Shown here piece after piece: positions 1-6,432 of a stretch of 9,752 nucleotides of DNA. This stretch comes from Clostridia bacterium (GTDB lineage Bacteria; Bacillota; Clostridia; Lachnospirales; WQUN01). Made by a program: the position numbers and the translations under genes. The notes under the pieces were generated by a model. That model ran no database searches, had not been told where the DNA came from, and was given only the letters and a program-made list of their open reading frames with translations. The stretch spans positions 1-9,752 of the forward strand of contig BNUF01000086.1 of the NCBI GenBank assembly GCA_025997155.1. Direction: 5' to 3'. Each line of letters opens with the position of its first letter. The first letter of the stretch is position 1.

Positions 1-205
1 ACTGTGCAATGAGAACGATAATACCGGTTAAGAGGGGATTATCCCACAACAGGGAACATCCCCCGGCTCCCAGCAATCCTACCAGGGCCGGACACACTCC
101 CGTAACAGGAAGATAGTAATCCATCCGGGAAGGATCAAAGGTAAATTTGACCTTAACCGGTATACGTGAAACAATACTGAGGGTTGAAAGAAAGCGGTCG
201 AACAT
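1..205 (-). CDS. cobS: Adenosylcobinamide-GDP ribazoletransferase, N-terminal part (runs off left edge)
   Basis: CobS is an integral membrane enzyme that joins adenosylcobinamide-GDP to alpha-ribazole (or its phosphate), the last assembly step of cobalamin. Reading leftward from an ATG at 205-203, 68 codons are open to the window edge. The start MFDRFLSTLSIVSRIPVKVK matches the CobS N-terminus (family pattern: FL..L...TRIPV). It is followed by the Y-LPVTG-ALVGLL stretch, equivalent to the family's FPLIGLLLG, which begins the first membrane segment. A ribosome site (AAGGAA, about 220-215) precedes the ATG. The start lies 15 nt after the stop of a cobT-like reading frame, as in a cob operon. 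The catalytic LDGLAD-type motif would lie further left and is not visible. The C-terminal half of a CobS lies on the opposite strand at 344-736, so this gene may be broken by an inversion, or it may be an intact second copy. Family assignment is firm; intactness is unknown. Confidence 0.85.
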   Translation of the reverse strand, partial: MFDRFLSTLSIVSRIPVKVKFTFDPSRMDYYLPVTGVCPALVGLLGAGGCSLLWDNPLLTGIIVLIAQ

Positions 206-220
206 TGGAAACCCTGTTCC

Positions 221-352
221 TTAATACTTTTCTTCCGCCTTTTCGGTATCCGAAACATGGCCTTGGGAGAAGGACGCCATTTCCCGGGCCGCCCGGATAC
301 CCAACCCAACGATATGCCCGCCGATAACCGCGCCGGTGCCTTCCCCCTCTGC
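221..352 (-). pseudogene. cobT: CobT-like C-terminal fragment (nicotinate-nucleotide-dimethylbenzimidazole phosphoribosyltransferase)
   Basis: CobT makes alpha-ribazole 5'-phosphate, the lower-ligand precursor that CobS uses. On the minus strand, in the same frame as the cobS start and ending at TAA 223-221, the translation contains AEGEGTGAVIGG, then IRAAREMASFSQGHVS, and ends in EKAEEKY. This fits the CobT C-terminus, where a GEG(S/T)GAA motif is followed by a helix and an (R/N)MA.F.. stretch near the end. Upstream of about 352 the frame stays open but loses CobT character (Gln/Gly/Arg-rich). There it becomes the antisense of CobS coding sequence on the plus strand, so only about 43 residues of CobT are present. 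Its position directly before cobS supports the call. The alignment is short and made from memory, so confidence is moderate. Confidence 0.6.
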
Positions 353-358
353 GGCAGA
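340..358. other. Inferred rearrangement (inversion) junction between cobT and cobS
   Basis: To the left, CobT-like then CobS N-terminal coding sequence reads on the minus strand. To the right, CobS C-terminal sequence reads on the plus strand. Recognisable CobT similarity stops near 349-352 and recognisable CobS similarity starts near 344-350, placing the joint within a few bases of CTCTGCGGC (346-354). The matching left junction is not in the window. Confidence 0.55.
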
Positions 359-736
359 TTCGCCGCGTCCCTGGTCCCCTGCATGACGGGTCCCGCAAAC
401 CCCGGCAGCCTCGGCGCGCTGACCAGGGACGCTTTGCCGGTTCGCTGTGTCCTGGGCCTTATCACCGGCTTCCTGCTCTGGCTGCTCCTTGCCTGGGGCC
501 TGCTAAAGCTTGCCGCGCTGATTATCCCTTTGCGTTTTGACACAAGCTTTTTTGGAGCGGCTGCTTCTCCGGCGATCCTGATTCCGGGACTGTCCCTGGT
601 GACAGGTCCCCTTACCGCGCTGTTTTACGCCCGGCTGTATACAAAATCCCTGGGGGGGTATACCGGGGATGCCCTGGGCGCGGCGGTGGAAACGGCGGAA
701 ATCATCTATCTAGTGGCGGCCTACATCATTTTTTGA
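344..736 (+). pseudogene. cobS: CobS C-terminal half, separated from its N-terminus and on the opposite strand
   Basis: The plus-strand frame ending at TGA 734-736 encodes about 130 residues matching the second half of CobS. It runs from PLCGRFAASLVP, past a GSLGALTRD stretch (family: GLG..F) and two hydrophobic membrane segments, one of them ITGFLLWLLLAWGLLKLAAL. It ends with GGYTGDALGAAVETAE, a near-exact form of the C-terminal GG.TGDTLGA..E signature. The frame can be opened from an ATG at 257, but residues before about 344 do not look like CobS and are the antisense of the cobT-like fragment. No good ribosome site precedes that ATG. The N-terminal membrane region and the LDGLAD-type metal-binding motif are absent, so this piece alone should be inactive. 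CobS identity is firm; pseudogene versus one phase of an invertible locus is unresolved. Confidence 0.8.
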
Positions 737-763
737 ATTCCCGGTGAATAGCTTGAAAAACAC

Positions 764-792
764 TTGACATTTTTTTCCCCGATGATTATATT
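764..792 (+). promoter_or_regulatory. Sigma-70-type promoter of the tetR-exporter operon
   Basis: A perfect -35 box TTGACA (764-769) is followed, after exactly 17 nt, by TATATT (787-792), a good -10 box. It lies in the 105-nt gap between the cobS fragment and the regulator gene. Transcription would start near 799, so the palindromic operator at 810-826 would fall in the initially transcribed region, where a bound repressor could block elongation. Confidence 0.75.
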
Positions 793-800
793 GGTACTCA

Positions 801-809
801 TGGTAATAT
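801..809 (+). promoter_or_regulatory. Possible second, extended -10 promoter
   Basis: TGGTAATAT fits an extended -10 element (TG, one base, then TAATAT) and ends directly before the operator. Its start point near 816 would fall inside the operator. There is no good -35 box at the right distance, so it may be a weak alternative to the promoter at 764-792. Confidence 0.35.
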
Positions 810-826
810 ACTGACCGCCGGTCAGT
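810..826. promoter_or_regulatory. Palindromic TetR-family operator
   Basis: ACTGACCG-C-CGGTCAGT has perfect 8-bp inverted arms around one central base. TGACCG-N-CGGTCA palindromes are typical TetR-family operators. It lies just after the promoter and 15 nt before the start of the TetR-family gene, so self-repression of the whole operon is the simple reading. No other such palindrome was noticed in the operon. Confidence 0.75.
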
Positions 827-841
827 TGAAAAGGGGATTCC

Positions 842-1537
842 GTGGGGATATTTGAGCGGAAGGAGCGGGAAAAGGCCGAGCGCCGGAGCCTCATCATGGG
901 CTGTGCCAAGGAACTTATCCTTGAACACGGGGTGGAAAAGGTAAGCATGGACGATATCGCCAGGAAGGCGGAGCTGAGCAAGGGCACCCTGTACCTCTAT
1001 TTTTCCGGCAAGGATGTGCTCTTTAGCGCGATCTGTGAAGAGTCCGCCGCCCGGTTCAGCGAATATGTACAGTCCCGGCTGGAGGATGGTATCTCGGGTC
1101 TGGAGGCCCTGAAACGGTACTGGGTAAGTTACCTGGAGACCTTCGGGGAATCGGAGGACCTTTTTATCCTCTTTAATATGCGGCATTTTTTGGCCCCCGC
1201 AGGTTCGTTTATTTCCCTTGAAGAGAATGCCGGAACCGCTTCCTATGTATTTTATTACCTGCTAAAAGAAATGATCGAGCAGGGGATACGCGATGGGACC
1301 TTTGAAAAGGATACCGAAAGCTGCCTGGTGGTCAGGATCATCATAACGCTTTTTTCCCAGGCGGTGGAAAACGCCGCCAAGCTGCCCAGGACGGCCCGGA
1401 AATCCGCCTTGGTTATTGATGAACTAAAAACGGTTTTTCAAATTATTCTCCGGGGAATTGCCCGGGAAGGAATTGATCCTTCCTGTTTAATCTTGCCGGA
1501 GATGAATGTCATTAGTAAGCTTGAAAAGAAGGATTGA
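842..1537 (+). CDS. TetR/AcrR-family transcriptional repressor
   Basis: This 231-residue protein is probably a ligand-responsive repressor of its own operon. Residues about 13-60 form the TetR DNA-binding domain: a helix around CAKELILEHGVEKVSMDDIA, then the helix-turn-helix IARKAELSKGTLYLYFSGKD, with the family's typical KGTLY-YF signature. The rest, about 65-231, is the all-helical ligand and dimer domain, which is divergent and gives no clue to the inducer. The start is GTG at 842, chosen because AAAAGGGG (829-836) sits 5 nt upstream and because the protein then has the normal short basic TetR lead-in. The palindrome at 810-826 is its likely operator. The gene ends 2 nt before the exporter ATG, so the two are almost certainly co-transcribed. 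TetR genes next to RND pumps commonly control them and respond to the exported compounds. Family assignment is firm; the ligand is unknown. Confidence 0.93.
   Translation: MGIFERKEREKAERRSLIMGCAKELILEHGVEKVSMDDIARKAELSKGTLYLYFSGKDVLFSAICEESAARFSEYVQSRLEDGISGLEALKRYWVSYLETFGESEDLFILFNMRHFLAPAGSFISLEENAGTASYVFYYLLKEMIEQGIRDGTFEKDTESCLVVRIIITLFSQAVENAAKLPRTARKSALVIDELKTVFQIILRGIAREGIDPSCLILPEMNVISKLEKKD
1526..1533 (+). promoter_or_regulatory. Ribosome binding site that sets the exporter start
   Basis: AAGAAGGA lies 6 nt before ATG 1540. An in-frame TTG at 1534 directly abuts this site, too close for use, so ATG 1540 is preferred. The site lies inside the last codons of the tetR-type gene. Confidence 0.75.
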
Positions 1538-1539
1538 AA

Positions 1540-4248
1540 ATGGAAGCGACAGAAAAATCTAAAGAACGTTTTTTAGAAAAGTTTTTTAAACACCCCGTTC
1601 TTATCGTACTGGTTATCGGAATCATTACGGTCTTTTTTGCCCTGCAGCTCCCCCGGGCGGAACTGGATAACAACAACTTCCGTTTTGTTCCCGAAGACGA
1701 CGAGTCCCGGGTAATTTCCGGCCGCATTGACGATACCTTCGGCAGTTCCAGTTTTGTTCTGGTGGGGCTGGAGCGGAAGTACGGTACGGTTTTTGACGGG
1801 GAATTCATCAACCGCATCCGGGAATATATAGCCCGGATAGAAACAATTGAAATTATCGGCTCCATCAATTCCATGGTGTCCTCGGATTACATCGCCGGTG
1901 AGGGGGATGCCATTGTGGTGGAACCGTTGATCCCCGGCGATTTTTCCGGGAACGCGGAGGAGACGGCGGAGCTCAAGCGGCGGCTCCTCTCCTGGGACAT
2001 GTACCGCCGCTCCCTTATCTCCGACGATTTTACCGCCACCCAGATCCTGGTTACCCTGGACGTTGACAGTGATGATGCGGGGAAACCCGAGGTGGTGGAC
2101 AGCTTTATCCAAGTCCGGGACATAGCCCGGGAAATGTTTGACGGCATGGCGGAGGTTTACGTAACGGGGCTCCCGGTGATCAGTGCCACCATCAACGAAG
2201 CGGTCCGGGCGGACCTGGTGCTGATGATCCCCCTGGTTATCCTGGTGGTACTCCTGGTGCTGTTCTTTTCCTTCCACCGCATTGCGCCGGTGGTCTTACC
2301 CCTGCTTACGGTGCTGGTTGCCGTTATCTGGTCCATGGGGGCCATGCCCCTTTTCGGCATAAAGCTTTCGGTAATCTCCACGGTGCTGCCGGTGATCCTG
2401 GTGGCAGTGGGCAGCGCCTACGGCATCCATGTGGTTACTCATTATATAGAAGAGATGGGCCTTAAATCTGAAATGACAAAGGATGAACACCGGGAACTGG
2501 TCATTACCCTGCTCTTAAAAATAGGCAAGGCGGTATTTCTGGCGGCACTGACCACCTTTGCGGGGTTCGGCTCCTTCATCTTCACCTCGGTGCTCCCCAT
2601 CCGGGAGTTCGGCTACTTTTCCGCCTTTGGTGTCTTTGCCTCTTTTATTGTGGCGGTCACCCTGATCCCTGCGCTGCTCCTTATCCGCGGCCCCAAGCCC
2701 ATGCGCGCCCTGGTCAATCCCCGGATGGGGGATACGCCGACAGCGGATTTTTCAGACCCGGCGGGTCTTTCAGATCCGTTGAGTAACGTTATTGCCGATA
2801 CCTTTATGGGCATTTCCCGGAAACGGCGCCTGGTCATTTCTCTTACCACCGTAGTGCTGCTGGTCTCGCTTTACGGCGTGTCCAGGGTGATCATCGACAA
2901 TATCTTTGTTGAATATTTTAAAGGAACCACCGACATATCCCGGTCGGACCGGTTTATCCGGGAAAAGTTCGGGGGCAGCAAGGTGGTAAGTATCGTGATG
3001 GAAGCGGATAACGCCGAAACCCTGCTGCATCCGGACAGCCTGGGGGCCATGGACCGTCTCAACGAATTTCTCCAAACCAGGATCCCCCTGGTGGGCAAGG
3101 CCATGGGCTTTACGGATCTGGTCAAGCGGGTCAACCAGGTCTTTAACGCCGACGAAAGTCCCGACGGCATAAATCCCCGCAGCATTGCTGCGGCTTCTGT
3201 TTCCTTCTCTGATGATGACTTTGGCTTCGATTCTCCCAACCTCAGTGCAAGCCCCGGGAACGCTTTTTCTTCCGCGGGAAGTTCCGGAACATCCGCCGGA
3301 GCGGAGGCAAATGCCCGGGTCTACACCGTGGGCGAACTTCTAACCCTGCTGGAAAGCGCCGCAAGCTCCGGGGTTAACCGTTCCCTTGATGCCAATGAAC
3401 TTATTTGGGAACTGCAAAGGAAGCTTAATCATAACGGGGCCGCCTATTACGAAATCCCGGTTGTCCCCGCAAAGTACGGCAAAACCCGGCCCGAAGAACT
3501 ACAACAGCTGGTGTCCAATTACCTTATCCTTCTTTCCGGCAATATTGATTCCTACGCCAACGATTCTCTGGAACCAACGGCGATTAAGACCACCGTACAA
3601 CTCCGCTCCATGGGGGATGTGGATACGGCCCCGGTAATCCGGGAGATCCGGCAGTACGTCGACACCAATTTCCCCAAGGACATTAGGGTTACGGTGGGGG
3701 GGACCGCCATGGTGGAGGCTTCCCTTAACCGGCTGGTGGTCCAGTCCCAGCTTGTATCGGTGGTGACCTCCCTCCTCCTGGTGTTCATCATCGTCGCTAT
3801 TTCCAACCGTTCCCTGGCGGCGGGCATCATCGGCATTGTTCCCCTGTCCATTTCCATCCTGATTAACTTTGCGGTGATGGGCTTTTTGGGAATCAAGCTA
3901 AACATCGGCACTTCCATGGTGGCCAGCGTGTCCGTGGGCATAGGCATTGATTATACTATCCATTATATCGAAGCCTTTAAGCGGGAATACCGTGCAAGTA
4001 AGGGTACGGATGATTTCCTGCGGCGCACCTTCACCACCTCCGGCAAGGCGATTATGATAAACGCTATTTCGGTGGGGGCGGGCTTCGCGGTGCTGATCCT
4101 CTCCCAGTTCCTCATGCTGGAACATCTGGGGCTCCTCATCGCCCTGACTATGGCCACCAGCGCCTTTGTGAGCCTTACGGTTATCCCCGTATTGCTGCTC
4201 CTCTTTAAGCCAAAATTTATACAAGGAGTTGTATATGAAAAGAAATAG
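1540..4248 (+). CDS. RND/MMPL-superfamily inner-membrane exporter
   Basis: This 902-residue, proton-driven transporter has the duplicated RND layout. It has TM1 at about 19-37, a periplasmic loop 1 at about 38-224, TM2-TM6 between about 226 and 382, then TM7 at about 429-447, a larger loop 2 at about 448-737, and TM8-TM12 from 738 to about 895. The TM4-equivalent has GSAYGIHVVTHY (291-302). The TM10-equivalent has GIGIDYTIHY (800-809) with Asp804-Tyr805, which fits the proton-relay DY pair of MMPL proteins. The length and two six-helix halves match the putative RND exporters (HpnN/MMPL-like) rather than the roughly 1030-residue drug pumps. Loop 2 holds a Ser/Gly/Ala-rich stretch (about 548-590) with DDDFGFDS at 558-565. 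The gene overlaps the next gene by 14 nt. The LolA-like and barrel partners downstream suggest lipid or hydrophobe export, which is an inference; the substrate is not determinable here. Confidence 0.92.
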   Translation: MEATEKSKERFLEKFFKHPVLIVLVIGIITVFFALQLPRAELDNNNFRFVPEDDESRVISGRIDDTFGSSSFVLVGLERKYGTVFDGEFINRIREYIARIETIEIIGSINSMVSSDYIAGEGDAIVVEPLIPGDFSGNAEETAELKRRLLSWDMYRRSLISDDFTATQILVTLDVDSDDAGKPEVVDSFIQVRDIAREMFDGMAEVYVTGLPVISATINEAVRADLVLMIPLVILVVLLVLFFSFHRIAPVVLPLLTVLVAVIWSMGAMPLFGIKLSVISTVLPVILVAVGSAYGIHVVTHYIEEMGLKSEMTKDEHRELVITLLLKIGKAVFLAALTTFAGFGSFIFTSVLPIREFGYFSAFGVFASFIVAVTLIPALLLIRGPKPMRALVNPRMGDTPTADFSDPAGLSDPLSNVIADTFMGISRKRRLVISLTTVVLLVSLYGVSRVIIDNIFVEYFKGTTDISRSDRFIREKFGGSKVVSIVMEADNAETLLHPDSLGAMDRLNEFLQTRIPLVGKAMGFTDLVKRVNQVFNADESPDGINPRSIAAASVSFSDDDFGFDSPNLSASPGNAFSSAGSSGTSAGAEANARVYTVGELLTLLESAASSGVNRSLDANELIWELQRKLNHNGAAYYEIPVVPAKYGKTRPEELQQLVSNYLILLSGNIDSYANDSLEPTAIKTTVQLRSMGDVDTAPVIREIRQYVDTNFPKDIRVTVGGTAMVEASLNRLVVQSQLVSVVTSLLLVFIIVAISNRSLAAGIIGIVPLSISILINFAVMGFLGIKLNIGTSMVASVSVGIGIDYTIHYIEAFKREYRASKGTDDFLRRTFTTSGKAIMINAISVGAGFAVLILSQFLMLEHLGLLIALTMATSAFVSLTVIPVLLLLFKPKFIQGVVYEKK
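4223..4228 (+). promoter_or_regulatory. Ribosome binding site inside the exporter gene
   Basis: AAGGAG is 6 nt before ATG 4235 and lies within the last codons of the exporter. It makes ATG 4235 the start of the LolA-like gene rather than the in-frame TTG at 4229, and implies translational coupling. Confidence 0.75.
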
Positions 4249-5029
4249 TAAATTTATTATCGCCGTGATGCTGCTTGGGATCGCCGCCGCCGCCTTCGCC
4301 CAGACCGGTGATGCTGCCGCCATCGTAGACAAATCCCGGAACCGCATCAACGCCGCAACGATTCAAACCCGGTCCCGGATGGTGATCACCGCCAAGGACG
4401 GCTCCACCGGTAACCGCGTCATCGACCAGTATTCCAAGGATGGCAGCAAGGGGGAGAGCCGGGTGGTGGTGGAATTTAAACATTCCAGCAACCCCGCCAA
4501 TATCACTGGCACCCGGTTCCTGACCATTGAAAATAGCGGAGGTAACGACGACCAATGGATCTTCCTCCCGTCTCTGGGGAAGGTCCGCCGTATCGCCGCT
4601 TCGGAAGGTTCCGGAAGCTTTGTGGGAACAGACCTTTCTTATACCGACATTTCTTCCGCAAACCGTAACACCGACCTTGACACCCACCGGATTTTACGGG
4701 AGGAGGGATATCAGGGTAAACCCTGCTACGTGATCGAATCCACCCCCAAAGACAGCGGGTACCAGTATTCTAAAATGGTTCAGTGGATAGACAAGGCGAA
4801 CTCGGTGAATTATAAAATTGAGCTGTACGATAAAAAGGGCGCCCATGTAAAAACCCTGGAAATTCTGAAGTTAGAGGAGAAGCAGGGGCGGCTCAGTCCC
4901 ATGGTCACCAAAATGAGCACCCTTACTGCGGGGACCTCCACCACCATTAATGTGGATATCCTGCAATACGACGGCAACATCCCCGAAACAGTCTTTACCC
5001 CACGGTACCTGGAAACCGGGAGGCCCTAA
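4235..5029 (+). CDS. Periplasmic outer-membrane lipoprotein-sorting protein (LolA-like)
   Basis: This 264-residue protein begins with a clear signal peptide: MKRNSK, a hydrophobic core FIIAVMLLGIAAAA, and a cleavage site AFA|Q at about 22/23. The Q after the site and the lack of a lipobox Cys predict a soluble periplasmic protein. The mature part fits the LolA-like family annotated as outer membrane lipoprotein-sorting proteins. The central signature is DDQWIFLPSLGKVRRIA (about 107-123), followed by SGSFVGTDLSYTDI and a later GKPCYVIES strand. These proteins fold as an open beta-barrel with a hydrophobic pocket and commonly sit beside RND/MMPL exporters. Here it probably carries a lipid-like substrate across the periplasm between the exporter and the outer-membrane protein (inference). 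The start overlaps the exporter stop by 14 nt, and its stop TAA overlaps the next ATG (TAATG). Family assignment is good; substrate unknown. Confidence 0.88.
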   Translation: MKRNSKFIIAVMLLGIAAAAFAQTGDAAAIVDKSRNRINAATIQTRSRMVITAKDGSTGNRVIDQYSKDGSKGESRVVVEFKHSSNPANITGTRFLTIENSGGNDDQWIFLPSLGKVRRIAASEGSGSFVGTDLSYTDISSANRNTDLDTHRILREEGYQGKPCYVIESTPKDSGYQYSKMVQWIDKANSVNYKIELYDKKGAHVKTLEILKLEEKQGRLSPMVTKMSTLTAGTSTTINVDILQYDGNIPETVFTPRYLETGRP

Positions 5030-6366
5030 TGAAACGGGTTCTTTTTTCCCTCCTGATTGCGGGTCTTATTCTCCTTCCGGAAAATATCCGGGCGGATGAT
5101 GATTTTGGTTTTGACAGCGGAGGCGGGTCATCCGCAAGCTCCCCGTCCTTTTCAGCGGGCTCTGTGGATGTAAGGATAGGCGGAGAAGTGTCGGCGGAAC
5201 TATTGGCCTTTACCGATGACTTTGAAACGGTGGATAAAATAAAACAGGGCAAATTGGGTGATGTTTTTTCCGGCGCACTGAATTTTTCCGTCTCCGGTTC
5301 CGCCGCCGACGCGGTAATCAACCTGAACCTGGCCCCGGTGTTTGACGGTTCCGCTTCTCCGGTGACTATAGACGAAGCCTATGTGCGGGCCTACTTCGGC
5401 CCGGTGAATGTCGAGGGGGGCGTGAGAAAACTTACCTGGGGTAAGGCCGACAGCCTTGGCCCCCTGGACGTGATCAATCCCCTGGATTATACAGACCTTA
5501 CTAAAATTTCTGATCCCATGGACCTAAAAATTGGGCGGCCCCTGGTCCATATTTCCTGGGGTATCGGTAATTTTTCCAAACTGGAAGGCGTCTTTGTCCC
5601 CTGGTTCCAGGGCCATCATTTCGCAACTAATGGGCGATGGGCGCCGGCGCAGATTACCGAAATTACCGGCTTACTTTCCTTATTGCCGGATTTTAACATA
5701 GACGATTACTACAAGGAGGACAGACAGACCCTTGAGTATGCCCAGTCCGGTCTTCGGTTTACCACCACCATAGGCTCATCGGATATGGGATTACAGTATT
5801 ACTATGGCAGACTTCCCCGCCCGGCCCTGGATGCAAGCCGTATGTCTATGGACTACAATGCTTACCACCAGGTTGGCGTTGATTACGCCCAGGTGCTTTT
5901 CGGTTTTAATGTCCGCGCCGAGGCGGCCGCCAATATTACCGAAGACCTCAAGGGTGACAAGGGTGATATTTACAATCCCTCTCTTGCCTGGTCCCTCGGC
6001 TTTGACCGGGATCTGATCGGGGGTATCAATGTGAACTTCCAGGCTACCGAGAGCATACGCCTCTTCCACGACAAAATAGGGAAGGACCCCCTGGTCATTG
6101 ATACCGAAGAGGGGAAGGATATTACCTCCACCCGGCTTACCCTGATCCTCTCCAAAAAATTTTTCCGGGACCAACTGGAACTCAAGGCTGCCGGTCTTTG
6201 GGACATCGAAGAAAAGGGCTTTCTTGTTATGCCCTCCATAGCCTGGATCAAAAACGATGTGTCCGTTAAATTAAGCGGCGGCATTTTCGGCGGTGATGAG
6301 GACGGCGAACTTGGTCAGTACCGGGATAACCACTTTATTAAGACGGTCCTGACCTACCGCTTTTAA
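5029..6366 (+). CDS. Outer-membrane beta-barrel protein, third component of the export operon
   Basis: This 445-residue protein has a signal peptide: MKR, hydrophobic core VLFSLLIAGLILL, likely cleavage after Ala22. The mature N-terminus then begins DDDFGFDS, followed by a Gly/Ser-rich linker (31-46). The rest is alternating amphipathic beta strands and ends in TYRF. A C-terminal Phe preceded by aromatic and basic residues is the typical signal for outer-membrane barrel insertion. The stretch VEGGVRKLTWGKADSLGPLD with VINPLDYTDL soon after resembles the DUF1302-type outer-membrane proteins often encoded beside RND exporters and LolA-like proteins. That family name is a resemblance, not a proven match. 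The start ATG overlaps the previous stop, with GGGAGG (5018-5023) 5 nt upstream. It may form the outer-membrane exit or lipid-acceptor site of the system (inference). Surface location in the outer membrane is well supported. Confidence 0.82.
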   Translation: MKRVLFSLLIAGLILLPENIRADDDFGFDSGGGSSASSPSFSAGSVDVRIGGEVSAELLAFTDDFETVDKIKQGKLGDVFSGALNFSVSGSAADAVINLNLAPVFDGSASPVTIDEAYVRAYFGPVNVEGGVRKLTWGKADSLGPLDVINPLDYTDLTKISDPMDLKIGRPLVHISWGIGNFSKLEGVFVPWFQGHHFATNGRWAPAQITEITGLLSLLPDFNIDDYYKEDRQTLEYAQSGLRFTTTIGSSDMGLQYYYGRLPRPALDASRMSMDYNAYHQVGVDYAQVLFGFNVRAEAAANITEDLKGDKGDIYNPSLAWSLGFDRDLIGGINVNFQATESIRLFHDKIGKDPLVIDTEEGKDITSTRLTLILSKKFFRDQLELKAAGLWDIEEKGFLVMPSIAWIKNDVSVKLSGGIFGGDEDGELGQYRDNHFIKTVLTYRF

Positions 6367-6432
6367 AAGAAGATATTACCACGAATCACACAAATAGGAT
6401 TTTCGTGTGGTTCGTGGTTTACAATTCTTCTT
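6367..6432. terminator. Long inverted repeat between convergent genes, likely bidirectional terminator
   Basis: ACCACGAATCACAC (6378-6391) pairs with GTGTGGTTCGTGGT (6405-6418) over 14 bp with one G-U pair and a 13-nt loop. Outer arms AAGAAG (6367-6372) and CTTCTT (6427-6432) extend the symmetry. It fills the whole gap between the barrel gene stop and the stop of the convergent minus-strand gene. The tail on either strand is only moderately T-rich, so termination is likely but not classical. The TTCGTG/CACGAA pattern also looks like a dispersed extragenic palindrome. Confidence 0.6.

Noticed and set aside
257..343. Plus-strand extension of the cobS fragment back to ATG 257
   Set aside because: These residues (Pro/Arg/Asp-rich) do not resemble CobS and are the antisense of the cobT-like 3' end. 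No ribosome site precedes the ATG.
79..543. Open frame of about 154 codons on the minus strand through the cob region
   Set aside because: Its translation is Arg/Pro/Ser-rich with no family signature, and it is out of frame with the recognised cobS and cobT-like sequences.
737..763. Terminator after the cobS fragment
   Set aside because: Only a 4-bp ATTC/GAAT pairing is present and no T-run follows a stable stem.
1573..2277. Long minus-strand open frame opposite the exporter gene
   Set aside because: It lies wholly inside a well-supported gene, is His/Gly/Asp-rich like an antisense translation, and lacks a start site context.
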